Shown: positions 33,627 through 42,243, counted from the first letter of the stretch. The stretch is 64,000 nt of DNA from Lysinibacillus pinottii (GCF_024753545.1 NZ_JANTOO010000014.1:62001-126000); one strand, 5' to 3'. A program made the numbers and translations. Notes: generated from the sequence alone by a model not told the origin.

Positions 33627-34061
33627 CTATTCATTTTTATTTTGAATGCCCTGTACTAGCTTCTCTTGAATCTGTAAATACTGGGCAATTTCTGTATCAT
33701 CTAATACTTCAAATAGTTGTACAAAGACTTCTTTCCCTATGGATTGAGCCTTTGATAAGGCTATTTTTCCCTCATCGGTAATGTCAAGGCGAATAGTGCG
33801 GCGATCAGATGGATCATACAGCCTTTCTGCTAAGCCAAGTTTGACTAATTTTTCAGCAATGCTTGTCATTGCTCCTTTTGTATAGCCAATGGTTTCAGCT
33901 AGTTCAGCCTGTTTTTGAGGGCCTTTTACATGTAGCTCATTTAATACTAAAATCGGTGAAATTCCTAATGGATAAGGAAACGCTTTTGTAAAACGAATAA
34001 TATTGGCGTTATTCACCTGTTCAATCATATGAATCAATTTAAAAATACTTGTCTGTTTCAA
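33627..34061 (-). CDS. MarR-family transcriptional regulator
   Basis: A 144-residue winged-helix regulator. ISPILVLNELHVKGPQKQAE, then LAETIGYTKGAMTSIAEKL (recognition helix) and LGLAERLYDPSDRRTIRLDI (wing, with the D-x-R-D-x-R motif) are standard MarR features. A TTG at 34061 with GAGGAGG 7 bases upstream is a better start than the TTG at 34076, which lies on the ribosome-binding site. It follows the dehydrogenase gene by 25 bp and is surely cotranscribed. A palindrome in front of that operon (34876-34893) is its likely operator. Confidence 0.88.
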   Translation of the reverse strand: MKQTSIFKLIHMIEQVNNANIIRFTKAFPYPLGISPILVLNELHVKGPQKQAELAETIGYTKGAMTSIAEKLVKLGLAERLYDPSDRRTIRLDITDEGKIALSKAQSIGKEVFVQLFEVLDDTEIAQYLQIQEKLVQGIQNKNE

Positions 34062-34086
34062 AAAATTCCTCCTCAAACGCCTAGGA

Positions 34087-34842
34087 TTAATGAAGCATTA
34101 ATGAACCACCATCTACCATAATCGTTTGACCTGTAATGTATTGTGAATCGTCGGAAGCTAAGAAGACAGCTACTCGTCCAATATCCTGTTCAATATGACC
34201 AAAACGACCTAGTGGGATTTTACTTCTCACTGCTTCATAATACTCTGGCTGTGCTTTTGCCCATGCTTGTACACCTGGTGAATCTGCAAGTGGGCTAATG
34301 ATATTGACGTTAATACCAAATCTGCCCCATTCATTTGCAGCAACTCGAGAAATGCCTCGGATCGCTTCCTTAGCAGCAGCATAGGCTGCCTGTGTCTCAT
34401 GGCCTTGAATACCTGCCCCAGATGCAAAATTAATAATATTACCTTGTGTTTCTTTTAAATGTGGTAATGCCGCTTGCATTAAATAGAATGTCGGATAGAA
34501 ACCTGTTCCAAAAGATAAGTCAAGATCCGCTTGTGTTGTTTCTTCTATTGTAACTTGTTTCGCAGCATGAGCGTTATTAACTAGCACATCTAGTTTACCG
34601 TATTTTTCTACAACTGTATCAATAATTTTTGGTAATTGATCCCGTTCCATTAAATTTGCTTGCAAAAACATAGACTTCGGAGAAATTTGTTGTAACTCTT
34701 TCTCCATTGCTTCGCCTGCTTCTGCATTTAAGTCAACAATCGTGACAATGGCACCTTCCTTTGCCATTGCTTTAGCCATACCACTACCAATACCACCTGC
34801 ACCACCAGTAATAATGACTACTTTGTTATCTAATTTACCCAT
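34087..34842 (-). CDS. Short-chain dehydrogenase/reductase
   Basis: A 251-residue classical SDR: the cofactor motif ITGGAGGIGSGMAKAMA, LVNNAHAAK (the NNAG motif with an His change), the catalytic Ser in NIINFASGAG, Tyr and Lys in YAAAKEAIRG, and the ending YITGQTIMVDGGSLM. The Asp in IVDLNAEAG after the second strand suggests NAD rather than NADP. FabG-like enzymes of this kind reduce or oxidise various alcohols and ketones, so the substrate is not known. AGGAG lies about 11 bases before the ATG. It is the first gene of an operon with a MarR regulator, implying induction by a small molecule. Confidence 0.88.
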   Translation of the reverse strand: MGKLDNKVVIITGGAGGIGSGMAKAMAKEGAIVTIVDLNAEAGEAMEKELQQISPKSMFLQANLMERDQLPKIIDTVVEKYGKLDVLVNNAHAAKQVTIEETTQADLDLSFGTGFYPTFYLMQAALPHLKETQGNIINFASGAGIQGHETQAAYAAAKEAIRGISRVAANEWGRFGINVNIISPLADSPGVQAWAKAQPEYYEAVRSKIPLGRFGHIEQDIGRVAVFLASDDSQYITGQTIMVDGGSLMLH

Positions 34843-34875
34843 TCATAACACATCTCCTTCATGTCTATTTAAATA

Positions 34876-34893
34876 TAGTTTAACATTAAACTA
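34876..34893 (-). promoter_or_regulatory. MarR-type operator palindrome
   Basis: TAGTTTAACATTAAACTA has perfect 8-bp arms around CA, and a further half-site TTAAACTA (about 34901-34908) lies beside it. It stands 35 bp upstream of the dehydrogenase start, in the expected promoter region. Confidence 0.7.
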
Positions 34894-35059
34894 TTTATTT
34901 TTAAACTAATTTGTTCGCTCCGTTCTCTTCGTCATAGGGCCTATTCCACTCCTGTAAAAAAACAGCAAACAACATTTATTTTCAAATACATCCAAGCATC
35001 ATTTTTATTTGACACGAATATACTGTAGCAGCTAGCTAAGTTCACTTTCAGGAAGCGAG

Positions 35060-35437
35060 TTGTTGAAAATGGGTGCTAAATGGATTAAGCTCTCAGTCTT
35101 GTATTTATTGATTGTTTTTGCTTTTGGACTGTTTATGCATTATACTGTTCAACTTCAATGGAAAACGACACATGCTCATATTGGTGTGGTAGGTTGGCTG
35201 ACTACTGGATTCATAGGTTTAATTTATTCGACTTATAAAGATGCTGCGGAAACAGGTCTCGCCAAAGCACAGTTCTGGCTATACAATATTGGCCTACCAT
35301 TCCTATTAGTTGGCATGATGATGGTCTATCTAGATGTGCCAAGGTGGTTATTTGAGCTATTCGTTTCTGGTGGTGGCATTGCCGTAGCCCTTTCCGTCTT
35401 ATTATTCTTTATCAATGTCTTGAAATATGTGAAATGA
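35060..35437 (+). CDS. Four-helix membrane protein resembling heme-copper oxidase subunit I
   Basis: A 125-residue protein with four membrane helices. WKTTHAHIGVVGWLTTGFIGLIYS resembles the HAH-x-x-x-x-GW helix of NorB/CcoN-type oxidases, whose His residues bind heme. It is far too short to be an oxidase itself, and similar small proteins occur in Bacillales without known function. A TTG at 35060 or 35063, or the ATG at 35069, can be the start (AGGAAG lies upstream). It is a single-gene unit with a terminator 28 bp after the stop. Confidence 0.6.
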   Translation: MLKMGAKWIKLSVLYLLIVFAFGLFMHYTVQLQWKTTHAHIGVVGWLTTGFIGLIYSTYKDAAETGLAKAQFWLYNIGLPFLLVGMMMVYLDVPRWLFELFVSGGGIAVALSVLLFFINVLKYVK

Positions 35438-35464
35438 ATAAAATACCCTAATTTAATAGAAGTT

Positions 35465-35516
35465 AGACTATAGATCAAACCTAAAACGTTTGAGCTGCCT
35501 ATAGTCTTTCTTTTTT
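35465..35516 (+). terminator. Terminator after the oxidase-like gene
   Basis: AGACTATAG pairs with CTATAGTCT, with an inner TCAAAC/GTTTGA stem, followed by TTCTTTTTTC. The stem resembles the right-end hairpin of the dispersed element at 27590-27770. Confidence 0.75.
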
Positions 35517-35550
35517 CTTTTCCATGAGCGTCTTGAGAGAAAATGACAAA

Positions 35551-35578
35551 AGCCATCGAGAATGCATTCTCGATGGCT
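35551..35578 (-). terminator. Terminator after the ABC exporter operon
   Basis: AGCCATCGAGAATG and CATTCTCGATGGCT form a perfect 14-bp palindrome followed on the minus strand by TTTTGTC. Confidence 0.7.
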
Positions 35579-35617
35579 CCTATCTACGGTCTGACCCGCA
35601 AGATTTTATTATTTAAA

Positions 35618-37351
35618 TTATTGTAAGGAATTGGCTTGCATTTGATACATCTTTTCATAAATACCGCCAAGCTCAAGCAATTCATCATGTGTGCCATTCT
35701 CGACAATTCTCCCTCGATCTAGCACTAGGATTCGATCTGCGTTTTTAATCGTAGAAAGTCGGTGGGCAATAATAAACGTTGTCCGTCCTTTTTTCAGGAC
35801 ATCCATTGCATGCTGAATAATTTCCTCTGTCTCTGTATCAATATTGGATGTTGCTTCATCCAGTATTAAAATAGCAGGATCGAAGGCAAGTGCTCTTGCA
35901 AAGGAAATGAGCTGACGTTGTCCTGAAGATAATGTGCTTCCTTTCTCGATTACAGGCTCATCATATCCGTTTGGCAAATTCGCTAAAACACGTTCTCCTC
36001 CAACAGCATTCAAAGAATCTTTAATCTTCTCTGGAGAAATGTTTGGATTATTTAAGCTCACATTGGAGGCAATGGTTCCTGTGAATAAATAAGGATCTTG
36101 AAGCACAATTCCCATATGCTCCCGCATTGTTTGTCGAGGAACAGATGTAATATCAATGCCATCAATGGAAATCTTACCTTTCGATGGATCATAGAAGCGG
36201 AACAATAAATTCATAATCGAACTTTTCCCTGAGCCTGTATGACCAACTAAGGCAATAGTTTCGCCTTGATGTGCCTCGAATGATAGGTTCTTAAGTACAT
36301 ATTCATTATCTTTATAAGCAAATGAAACATCCTCGAAAAGGACATTGCCCTTATATCTTGGTAAACTTTTTTCTGAGACAGGCTCACCATCTGTATCTAG
36401 CACCTCAAACACCCGTTTCCCTGCAATAAGGGATCGTTCAAGCTGAGAAAATTGGTTCACGATATTCGTAATAGGATTAAATAGCTTTGTTAAATAATCG
36501 ACAAACGCATATAATGTCCCCGCTGAAATGATTTCTGTGGCTGTGTATGATTGTGTACCAAAATAGACAATAAAGACAGTAAACATAATAAGCCTTAAAG
36601 TATTGACAAGGTTAAAGGAAGTAGCGGAATCAAGAACTAACAGCTTTCGCTCATATGCGTAATGCTCGTTATTCATATCATCAAATTCCTTTGTCATTTG
36701 TTGCTCACGTCGGAATGCTTGAATAATTGTCATCCCCTGGATAGATTCATTGATCATGGCATTAATATCAGCAATTTTCGTACGGATAACATCATTATAT
36801 TTGGAAGCAACTTTTCGATATAAAATCATCCATAAATACACAATAGGAATCATCGTTAAAGCAAGCATTGCCATTTTCCAATTTAAAATAAAGAGTGCTA
36901 TATAAACGCCAAAAATGGATATGAAACTCGTCACAAAATTGGAGAGTACCTGTACATATAAATTCCGAACCGCCTCTGTATCATTTGTAACACGCGCAAC
37001 AATTTTGCCAGCTGGTAGATTGTCAAAGTACTGGATCGGTAAAGTTTGTATATGCTCAAAAACATCTTTACGTAATTTTTGAACAACCCGATTTGCACCA
37101 ATTTGTAAATAAATATACATAAAATAGCGTAATATCGCCGTAGCAATAGCTAATAGTAAATAAACAATTAGCAACCACGTAATCGGTTTGATTTCAATAT
37201 GACCAATCGTCATGTAATTATCAATAATATGTTTAGCAATAAATGGCCCAACAAGCTCCGTAAAAACGGCGATTGTCAGGAAGAATAAGCCTAGAAAAAT
37301 AGGCTTTTTAAAATACATTGCATAGCGCATTAAACGTTGACTCGTACTCAT
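35618..37351 (-). CDS. ABC exporter half-transporter, second subunit
   Basis: A 577-residue fused permease-ATPase. Six membrane helices (residues 15-300) precede the nucleotide-binding domain with Walker A VGHTGSGKSSIMNLLF, Q-loop, signature SSGQRQLISFARAL, Walker B ILILDEATSNID and H-loop AHRLST. In the signature LSSGQ the first Gly is replaced by Ser, a usual change in one partner of heterodimeric exporters (BmrCD, LmrCD, TM287/288). Its start overlaps the end of the other subunit by 4 bp (ATGA), so the two are made in equal amounts. Multidrug export is the likely role. Neighbouring leader sequences suggest induction by ribosome-targeting drugs. Confidence 0.9.
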   Translation of the reverse strand: MSTSQRLMRYAMYFKKPIFLGLFFLTIAVFTELVGPFIAKHIIDNYMTIGHIEIKPITWLLIVYLLLAIATAILRYFMYIYLQIGANRVVQKLRKDVFEHIQTLPIQYFDNLPAGKIVARVTNDTEAVRNLYVQVLSNFVTSFISIFGVYIALFILNWKMAMLALTMIPIVYLWMILYRKVASKYNDVIRTKIADINAMINESIQGMTIIQAFRREQQMTKEFDDMNNEHYAYERKLLVLDSATSFNLVNTLRLIMFTVFIVYFGTQSYTATEIISAGTLYAFVDYLTKLFNPITNIVNQFSQLERSLIAGKRVFEVLDTDGEPVSEKSLPRYKGNVLFEDVSFAYKDNEYVLKNLSFEAHQGETIALVGHTGSGKSSIMNLLFRFYDPSKGKISIDGIDITSVPRQTMREHMGIVLQDPYLFTGTIASNVSLNNPNISPEKIKDSLNAVGGERVLANLPNGYDEPVIEKGSTLSSGQRQLISFARALAFDPAILILDEATSNIDTETEEIIQHAMDVLKKGRTTFIIAHRLSTIKNADRILVLDRGRIVENGTHDELLELGGIYEKMYQMQANSLQ

Positions 37352-39090
37352 GAGGCACCTCCTTCTAGCTGCTGACGGTCAAATTGCTCCTTGTACCATC
37401 CTTGTCGTGAAAGAAGTTCCTCATGTGTTCCTTGCTCAACAACTTGCCCATCATCCAACACGATAATAATATCAGCATGTTGAATACCCGATAATCGGTG
37501 TGTGGTAATAATCGTTGTTTTTCCATCACGCTCTCGCTGAATATTTTCAATAATTCTTGCCTCTGTCTTCGCATCAACAGCAGACAGTGAATCATCAAGC
37601 ATTAAAATTTCAGGGTCCTTAATTAGCGCACGAGCAATAGATACACGTTGCTTTTGACCGCCTGAAAGAGATACACCTTTTTCGCCTACAAGCGTTTCAA
37701 GACCCATTGGTAGATTTTCTAAATCCTTTTCAAAATATGCAGCCCGTATCGCCTGCTGTAATTCTGCCTGCGTCGCATCTTCTTTCCCGAATAATATATT
37801 TTCACGAATGGTACGGGAGAATAACACATGATCTTGTGGAACATAGCCAATCCAATCAAGAATTTGCTCCTTCGTTTGAGCAGTAATATCAATACCGTCA
37901 ATGGAAAGCTGTCCCTGACCGATTGGATATTCTCGTAATAATTGACGGAGGAAGGTAGTTTTCCCGGCGCCAGTTTTTCCAACAATTCCAAGTGTTTGCC
38001 CTTTTTTCAATGACAGTGAAATTTGTTGTAGGTTTTTCACTTGGCTCATAGGATATTGGAAAGTTAAATCATCAAAGCCAATTGCTTTAGGTGTCGCAAT
38101 CATTTGTGGATTCGGAATATTTCGAACATCCGCCTCGTAGTTTAACGTTTCCTGCACACGATCGAGTGATGCATTCCCTTGTTGCATGACATTGATCAGC
38201 TCGCCAATGGCAAATATTGGCCAAACCGCTAATCCTAAATAGACATTAAAGGTTACAAGTTGCCCTACTGTCATGGCCTCTGTCGCTACTAAATGAGCAC
38301 CATACCCAAGCGCAACAACATAACTGATTCCTGTACCCACTTTAGTAATAGGGCCAAATAAAGCGTTAATTTTAGCTGTATGAATATTTTTTGCATAAAC
38401 GATTTCACTCATATCCGCAAAATTAGCCTCATCCTTTTTTTCCTGCACATAGGCACGCACTACTCGCACACCTGCTACTGATTCAAGGACACTATCGTTC
38501 AATTCCCCAAAAGAATCCTGAGCCTTCATATAACGTTCATGTACAATTTTCCCTAAATATTGAATGAGGATGGCCATAATAGGAACTGGTAGCATGGCAA
38601 ATAGTGTTAACTTCCAAGAAATCATATAACCCATCGCAAAAATGATAAACCCCATATAAATCGTTGAGTCAATCAACGTCATGATCCCAAACCCAGCAGT
38701 AGTGGAAACGGCATTTAAGTCATTTGTTGCCCGAGCCATTAAATCCCCTGTGCGATTTTTTTCATAAAAGGTTGGAGTCATACGTAAAAAATGCTGCATC
38801 AAATTTCGACGTAAAATTTTTTCAAGGTTAATAGCCCCTTCAAATAGTCGGAATTGCCACACAAAATTCAGCAGATAGCCCCCAATAATGATCCCGATAA
38901 AAATAAACACATACTTTGTTAAAATTGCTGGCGTCATTTCACCTGCTGTCAAAATATCAATAATTGAGCCCAGTAAATATGGAGGAACAACCTCTAACCC
39001 ACTAGCAATCATCAATAGCACAATCGCGACTGTATATTGTTTCCAATAGCGTTTAAAGAACCAGCCTAATTTACTTAAAACATCAAACAT
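37348..39090 (-). CDS. ABC exporter half-transporter, first subunit
   Basis: A 580-residue permease-ATPase. Six membrane helices, then Walker A VGKTGAGKTTFLRQLL, signature SLSGGQKQRVSIARAL, Walker B ILMLDDSLSAVDAKTE and H-loop THRLSG. The Walker B glutamate is replaced by Asp (MLDDS), the degenerate catalytic site typical of one half of heterodimeric exporters, while the partner has the Glu. It resembles YheI/BmrC and YfiB. AAGG lies about 9 bases before the ATG. A leader peptide, a terminator and an 82-codon frame overlapping this start lie upstream, as in bmrB-bmrC-bmrD of Bacillus subtilis. Confidence 0.9.
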   Translation of the reverse strand: MFDVLSKLGWFFKRYWKQYTVAIVLLMIASGLEVVPPYLLGSIIDILTAGEMTPAILTKYVFIFIGIIIGGYLLNFVWQFRLFEGAINLEKILRRNLMQHFLRMTPTFYEKNRTGDLMARATNDLNAVSTTAGFGIMTLIDSTIYMGFIIFAMGYMISWKLTLFAMLPVPIMAILIQYLGKIVHERYMKAQDSFGELNDSVLESVAGVRVVRAYVQEKKDEANFADMSEIVYAKNIHTAKINALFGPITKVGTGISYVVALGYGAHLVATEAMTVGQLVTFNVYLGLAVWPIFAIGELINVMQQGNASLDRVQETLNYEADVRNIPNPQMIATPKAIGFDDLTFQYPMSQVKNLQQISLSLKKGQTLGIVGKTGAGKTTFLRQLLREYPIGQGQLSIDGIDITAQTKEQILDWIGYVPQDHVLFSRTIRENILFGKEDATQAELQQAIRAAYFEKDLENLPMGLETLVGEKGVSLSGGQKQRVSIARALIKDPEILMLDDSLSAVDAKTEARIIENIQRERDGKTTIITTHRLSGIQHADIIIVLDDGQVVEQGTHEELLSRQGWYKEQFDRQQLEGGAS

Positions 39091-39331
39091 ACATAATTAC
39101 CTTCTTTCTTCCGTGCTGTTGTGGCATTGCTACCCACTTTCTAGAAATTCCTTTTTGAAAATCATTCGACGTACAGTGTTTCGCATAAACATACACTCCT
39201 TTTTTGATTTTTACTATAACCTTTTTAGGCACCAAAAAAGACACATACCCCTCAAAAGAGCATGTGTCTCTTATAAAAGGCCGGATGAAATCCATACCTT
39301 TTGTGTGCAATCTTAAATAAGCGTTAGGCAT
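39083..39331 (-). CDS. 82-codon frame through the attenuator, bmrB-like position
   Basis: An ATG at 39331 overlaps the stop of the 20-codon leader peptide and opens a frame that runs through the terminator hairpin to a stop at 39083, 8 bases into the first ABC gene. It starts MPNAYLRLHTKGMDFIRP. The composition is basic and does not look like a stable protein. Its layout, coupled to a leader at one end and to the transporter gene at the other, is what a regulatory reading frame would need. It could also be chance. Confidence 0.35.
   Translation of the reverse strand: MPNAYLRLHTKGMDFIRPFIRDTCSFEGYVSFLVPKKVIVKIKKGVYVYAKHCTSNDFQKGISRKWVAMPQQHGRKKVIMYV
39234..39272 (-). terminator. Attenuator in front of the ABC exporter operon
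   Basis: On the minus strand AGACACATGC pairs with GTATGTGTCT (G-T pair included), followed by TTTTTTGG. It lies between the leader peptide and the transporter genes, about 145 bp before the first ABC start codon, so transcription must pass it for the operon to be expressed. Confidence 0.8.
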
Positions 39332-39386
39332 GGACAATGTATGTAGCTGTGATTAAATATGATACTGATAAAATTAACATTGTCAT
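39324..39386 (-). CDS. 20-residue leader peptide of the ABC exporter operon
   Basis: A strong ribosome-binding site (CTAAAGGAGGG) is followed by ATG at 39386 and a 20-codon frame: MTMLILSVSYLI, then Thr, Ala, Thr, Tyr, Ile, Val, His, Ala and TAA at 39324-39326. The terminator hairpin begins about 50 bases after the stop. A ribosome stalled by an antibiotic on such a short frame could expose or block RNA segments and let polymerase pass the terminator, as in Bacillus bmrB, vmlR and related leaders. The peptide itself probably has no other role. Confidence 0.65.
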   Translation of the reverse strand: MTMLILSVSYLITATYIVHA

Positions 39387-39423
39387 GCCCTCCTTTAGTT
39401 TATTTGTTATAGTGTTCTTGAAG

Positions 39424-39462
39424 ATTATCACACTATAGAAATAATTGTCAACTATCACACTG
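39424..39462 (-). promoter_or_regulatory. Promoter and repeated operator of the ABC exporter operon
   Basis: TTGACA (39451-39446) and GATAAT (39429-39424) are separated by 16 bp on the minus strand. The octamer GTGTGATA occurs twice, at 39433-39426 overlapping the -10 and at 39460-39453 just before the -35; an inverted form ACACTAT lies further downstream near 39407-39414. A repressor binding both sites would block the promoter. Confidence 0.65.
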
Positions 39463-40101
39463 TTATTTTTTATCATTTCCGGAAAATAGTTAACGCTTTA
39501 AAGCGCTAAAATACAATTTTACACCTATGCTCAAAAGGAAAGCATGTTCGACATTTATTACTTTTAACATTACATCATTTTTTTAAAGCTGACATTAACC
39601 TAAAGTCTGAAATGAGCAGCCCCAAAAATGCTGCTACGCGCTCAGCAATTCTTGAAGATAGTTGCATGCCTCTTCCTCTACCTATTTGCCTATATATCAT
39701 CATCATTATTATTTAGTTATTTAATATTTAGTAGTGTCGGGTTTTCCTTTTCTGGTTTAGCCGTTTTCGGATAAACCGTAAGCGATGTTTTATGATGTAT
39801 TTACTATCACTTTTTTTAGCTAGAATCTCGACTACACTTTCTCTCAAAACCTGCTGTAAATCTATTTTTATATACTATATTTATATATTATTTTGTTACA
39901 ACAAAATCGTTCACCCTACTAATAGTACTAGCTATAAACTAGCTAAGTAATTAAATAATAATTAGAGACATATTCGTTCATTTGTTAGCATTGAAAGTTG
40001 AAAACTCGATTTAATAAAATTCCCAACATCGAAATATTTCTAAAATTTTCTTCTCGTGATACACTTTTTAATAATAGTCATTTTAGTAAGGGGTCTTTAC
40101 G
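39463..40101. other. Intergenic region between ABC leader and crcB pair
   Basis: No gene is supported. A small inverted repeat AACGCTTTAAAGCG lies near 39491. The crcB start has AAGGGG 8 bases upstream, but no fluoride riboswitch (crcB motif) could be recognised in the 600 bases before it. Confidence 0.4.
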
Positions 40102-40464
40102 TTGAAATCATTTTTCACTGTTGGGATTGGTGGCATTCTTGGAGCCATTTGCCGGTATGGGCTGAGTCTTGCCATTCCAAACTCGGAAGGATTTCCATCC
40201 ACAACATTATTGATAAATTTACTTGGCTGCTTTTGCCTAGCATGGCTTTTCACTACTTTTACAAAGCGCACACCTATTGTCCTTGGGATTGGCACTGGTT
40301 TTTGTGGGGCCTTTACAACCTATTCGACATTTTCCTTAGAGACATTATTACTCGTTCAACAAAATGAGTGGCTCCTAGCAGTTCTCTATGTTGTCATAAG
40401 TATTGCTGGTGGTTTATTCTGCGCCTGGCTGGGTATACGACTAGCAAGGGGGCGACTGGCATGA
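40102..40464 (+). CDS. crcB: Fluoride channel Fluc subunit 1
   Basis: A 120-residue protein with four membrane helices and the Fluc signatures GIGGILGAICRYGLS, INLLGCFCLAWLF, GIGTGFCGAFTTYSTFSLET. The Asn in the INLLG helix and the Phe/Thr/Ser of FTTYSTFS line the pores. Fluc channels let F- leave the cell by passive flow, protecting enolase and pyrophosphatase. The start is TTG, 8 bases after AAGGGG. Its stop overlaps the start of the second subunit (ATGA), so a heterodimeric channel is expected, as in other Bacillales. Confidence 0.92.
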   Translation: MKSFFTVGIGGILGAICRYGLSLAIPNSEGFPSTTLLINLLGCFCLAWLFTTFTKRTPIVLGIGTGFCGAFTTYSTFSLETLLLVQQNEWLLAVLYVVISIAGGLFCAWLGIRLARGRLA

Positions 40465-40790
40465 TTCTTGTTGGAATTGGAGGATTTTTAGGCGCCATTT
40501 CAAGGTTTTATTTAGGTAAATTATTGGCCCATCCTTATCCGTGGGCAACTTTTATCATCAATTGTACAGGTTCCTTTGCACTCGGTCTTGTTTTTGCCCT
40601 CCATCTCCATGATTGGTTATGGCAGCTGATCGGCATTGGTTTTTTAGGAGCCTATACGACATTTTCAACTTTTGGATTTGAATCATTACAGCTAATTGAA
40701 CAGCAAAAATGGGGGCAAGTTATAGGCTATATAGCTAGTACCCTGTTGTTTGGCATACTATTTGCCACTATTGGTTTTATAGCCGTGTAA
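40461..40790 (+). CDS. crcB: Fluoride channel Fluc subunit 2
   Basis: A 109-residue Fluc protein: MILVGIGGFLGAISRFYLGK, TFIINCTGSFALGLVFALH and GFLGAYTTFSTFGFESLQL, again four membrane helices with the N-x-x-G and TTFSTF pore motifs. The ATG at 40461 overlaps the upstream stop by 4 bp; the longer frame to 40368 would overlap subunit 1 out of frame. The two subunits must assemble antiparallel, so expression together is needed. The next gene starts 15 bp later. Confidence 0.92.
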   Translation: MILVGIGGFLGAISRFYLGKLLAHPYPWATFIINCTGSFALGLVFALHLHDWLWQLIGIGFLGAYTTFSTFGFESLQLIEQQKWGQVIGYIASTLLFGILFATIGFIAV

Positions 40791-40804
40791 AAGAGGTGAT
40801 ATGG

Positions 40805-41152
40805 ATGACACAGCTATCCAAAGAGCTACTACTAGAATTGGAACTTGAAATTGAACAAGCACTATATTCCCTAATCGACCTAGAATTAGCAGAAAATTAT
40901 GCAGCTATGAATAGACAATTTGCTCAATTACTGGCAAAGGTTCAGGCAGCACAGCTAATCGATTATAAGCTTGATGTTCTCGTAGAGCCTCAAGCCTTTG
41001 CAACGGAGACTTGTATTCTACTACAAAGCTTAATAGAAGCGAAGGCAAGGCCTAATAAGCGACATAGATTATTAACACATCGGATGATATTAAAAATATG
41101 GTTACGTAAAAATCAACGATTCATGAGGGAATTTTTACCTCAAATGTTTTAG
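40805..41152 (+). CDS. Small helical protein downstream of crcB
   Basis: A 115-residue protein that I do not recognise. It is soluble and helical: TQLSKELLLELELEIEQALY is a Glu/Leu-rich helix and the C-terminus (RHRLLTHRMILKIWLRKNQR) is basic. The ATG at 40805 has GAGGTG 6-7 bases upstream. It is placed 15 bp after the second crcB gene and so belongs to the same operon. A structural or regulatory role in fluoride tolerance would be guesswork. From 41153 to 41376 no gene follows. Confidence 0.55.
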   Translation: MTQLSKELLLELELEIEQALYSLIDLELAENYAAMNRQFAQLLAKVQAAQLIDYKLDVLVEPQAFATETCILLQSLIEAKARPNKRHRLLTHRMILKIWLRKNQRFMREFLPQMF

Positions 41153-41376
41153 GCGTCTCTTAGTTTTATAAGGGTGCCTCTTTTAAATGTATAGGTTCTT
41201 TTATTTTCCTATCCACTGTCGAATCAAATACAGTTGTCTATTGTGAATCTTAGCCTTTTTCCTTCTGTCATCATGTGCAGTTGAATGACGTGATTTACCT
41301 CAAAACTTGACCCAATGTATTCTTTTGCCCTTGACCTACTGAAAACTGGTCTCATACTACTTTCAACAAAAAAAGA

Positions 41377-41420
41377 AAAAGTTCGATTTGGTAAACAAAT
41401 CGTTTACCAATCGAACTTTT
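41377..41420 (-). terminator. Terminator of the NRPS/PKS operon
   Basis: AAAAGTTCGATTTGGTAAAC (41377-41396) pairs with GTTTACCAATCGAACTTTT (41402-41420), nearly 20 bp with a single bulged base, followed on the minus strand by TTTCTTTTTTTG. It lies 57 bp after the last gene of the cluster. Confidence 0.85.
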
Positions 41421-41476
41421 AAGGACTTGAAGAACAAACACTTTTTATTGCGGGGTTCTTTCATTATTAAGTGCTA

Positions 41477-42229
41477 TTATTTTATTGCTTCATACGTAAA
41501 TACCTGTGAACCATCTGTTGGATATTTATTATACTCATAATCTGAAGAAATTGTTACATCCTTAAATCCAATATCTTGTAAAATCCCTCTAAACTCTTCT
41601 ACTCCATACCACTTTAACGGGAAGATCTCTAACTCAGTATCAATTAGTTTAGTGTTTTCCCATTTCTGATATTTATTGTGAGTAATCGTAAATTGATTAA
41701 TGTAATCCACATCTACCAATACTTCTTCCAATGTTATAGAGTCACCGTCTTGATTCTTAAATACTCTAGTTGAAACATACCCCTTCTCAAACGAATCAGG
41801 AAGGAAAGTGTCTACTATTAAACGGCCTCCATCCTCTAAATGATCATAAAAACACTTTAAGGCTTTTAAAGAATCTTCTCTTTGATGTAATAATAGGAAT
41901 GAACCAGTCGGAATAATAATCGCCTCATATTTTTGTTCCAAAGAAAAATTGCACATATTTAATGAATATAGATTTGGTGTAAGCTCACTTTCTGCACAAT
42001 TTTTTTTGCATAATTGTAACATGTCATCAGAAAGATCAAAACCTTCAATATTTAGTCCTTTATGCAATAAAGGTATTAGGATACGACCATTACCAACGGC
42101 AGGCTCTAATATCTTTCCCTTTACACCTTCTAACCTTTTTGAATAATACTCTACATCTCCAAATGATTTACCAATATATTTATCTATATCATATAATTCT
42201 GTAGATAAACTACCATAAAAGCTTACCAT
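41477..42229 (-). CDS. Class I SAM-dependent methyltransferase
   Basis: A 250-residue soluble methyltransferase. SAM-binding motif I is ILEPAVGNGRILIPLLHKG, motif II FDLSDDMLQLCKK, and the post-motif regions are EAIIIPTGSFLLLHQRED and LEDGGRLIVDTFLP. It belongs to the broad Methyltransf_25/11 group that includes small-molecule N- and O-methyltransferases. The ATG at 42229 has TAGGGG about 8 bases upstream and overlaps the end of the aminomutase gene by about 15 bases, so it is the last gene of the cluster operon. It probably tailors the product or the beta-lysine building block, in addition to the methyltransferase built into the NRPS at 58943. Confidence 0.8.
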   Translation of the reverse strand: MVSFYGSLSTELYDIDKYIGKSFGDVEYYSKRLEGVKGKILEPAVGNGRILIPLLHKGLNIEGFDLSDDMLQLCKKNCAESELTPNLYSLNMCNFSLEQKYEAIIIPTGSFLLLHQREDSLKALKCFYDHLEDGGRLIVDTFLPDSFEKGYVSTRVFKNQDGDSITLEEVLVDVDYINQFTITHNKYQKWENTKLIDTELEIFPLKWYGVEEFRGILQDIGFKDVTISSDYEYNKYPTDGSQVFTYEAIK

Positions 42230-42243
42230 CACGATTCCCCTAT

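Noticed and set aside
39480..40101. Fluoride riboswitch before crcB
   Set aside because: This is the usual place for one, but I could not find the conserved crcB-motif core or its pseudoknot sequences upstream of the first crcB start.
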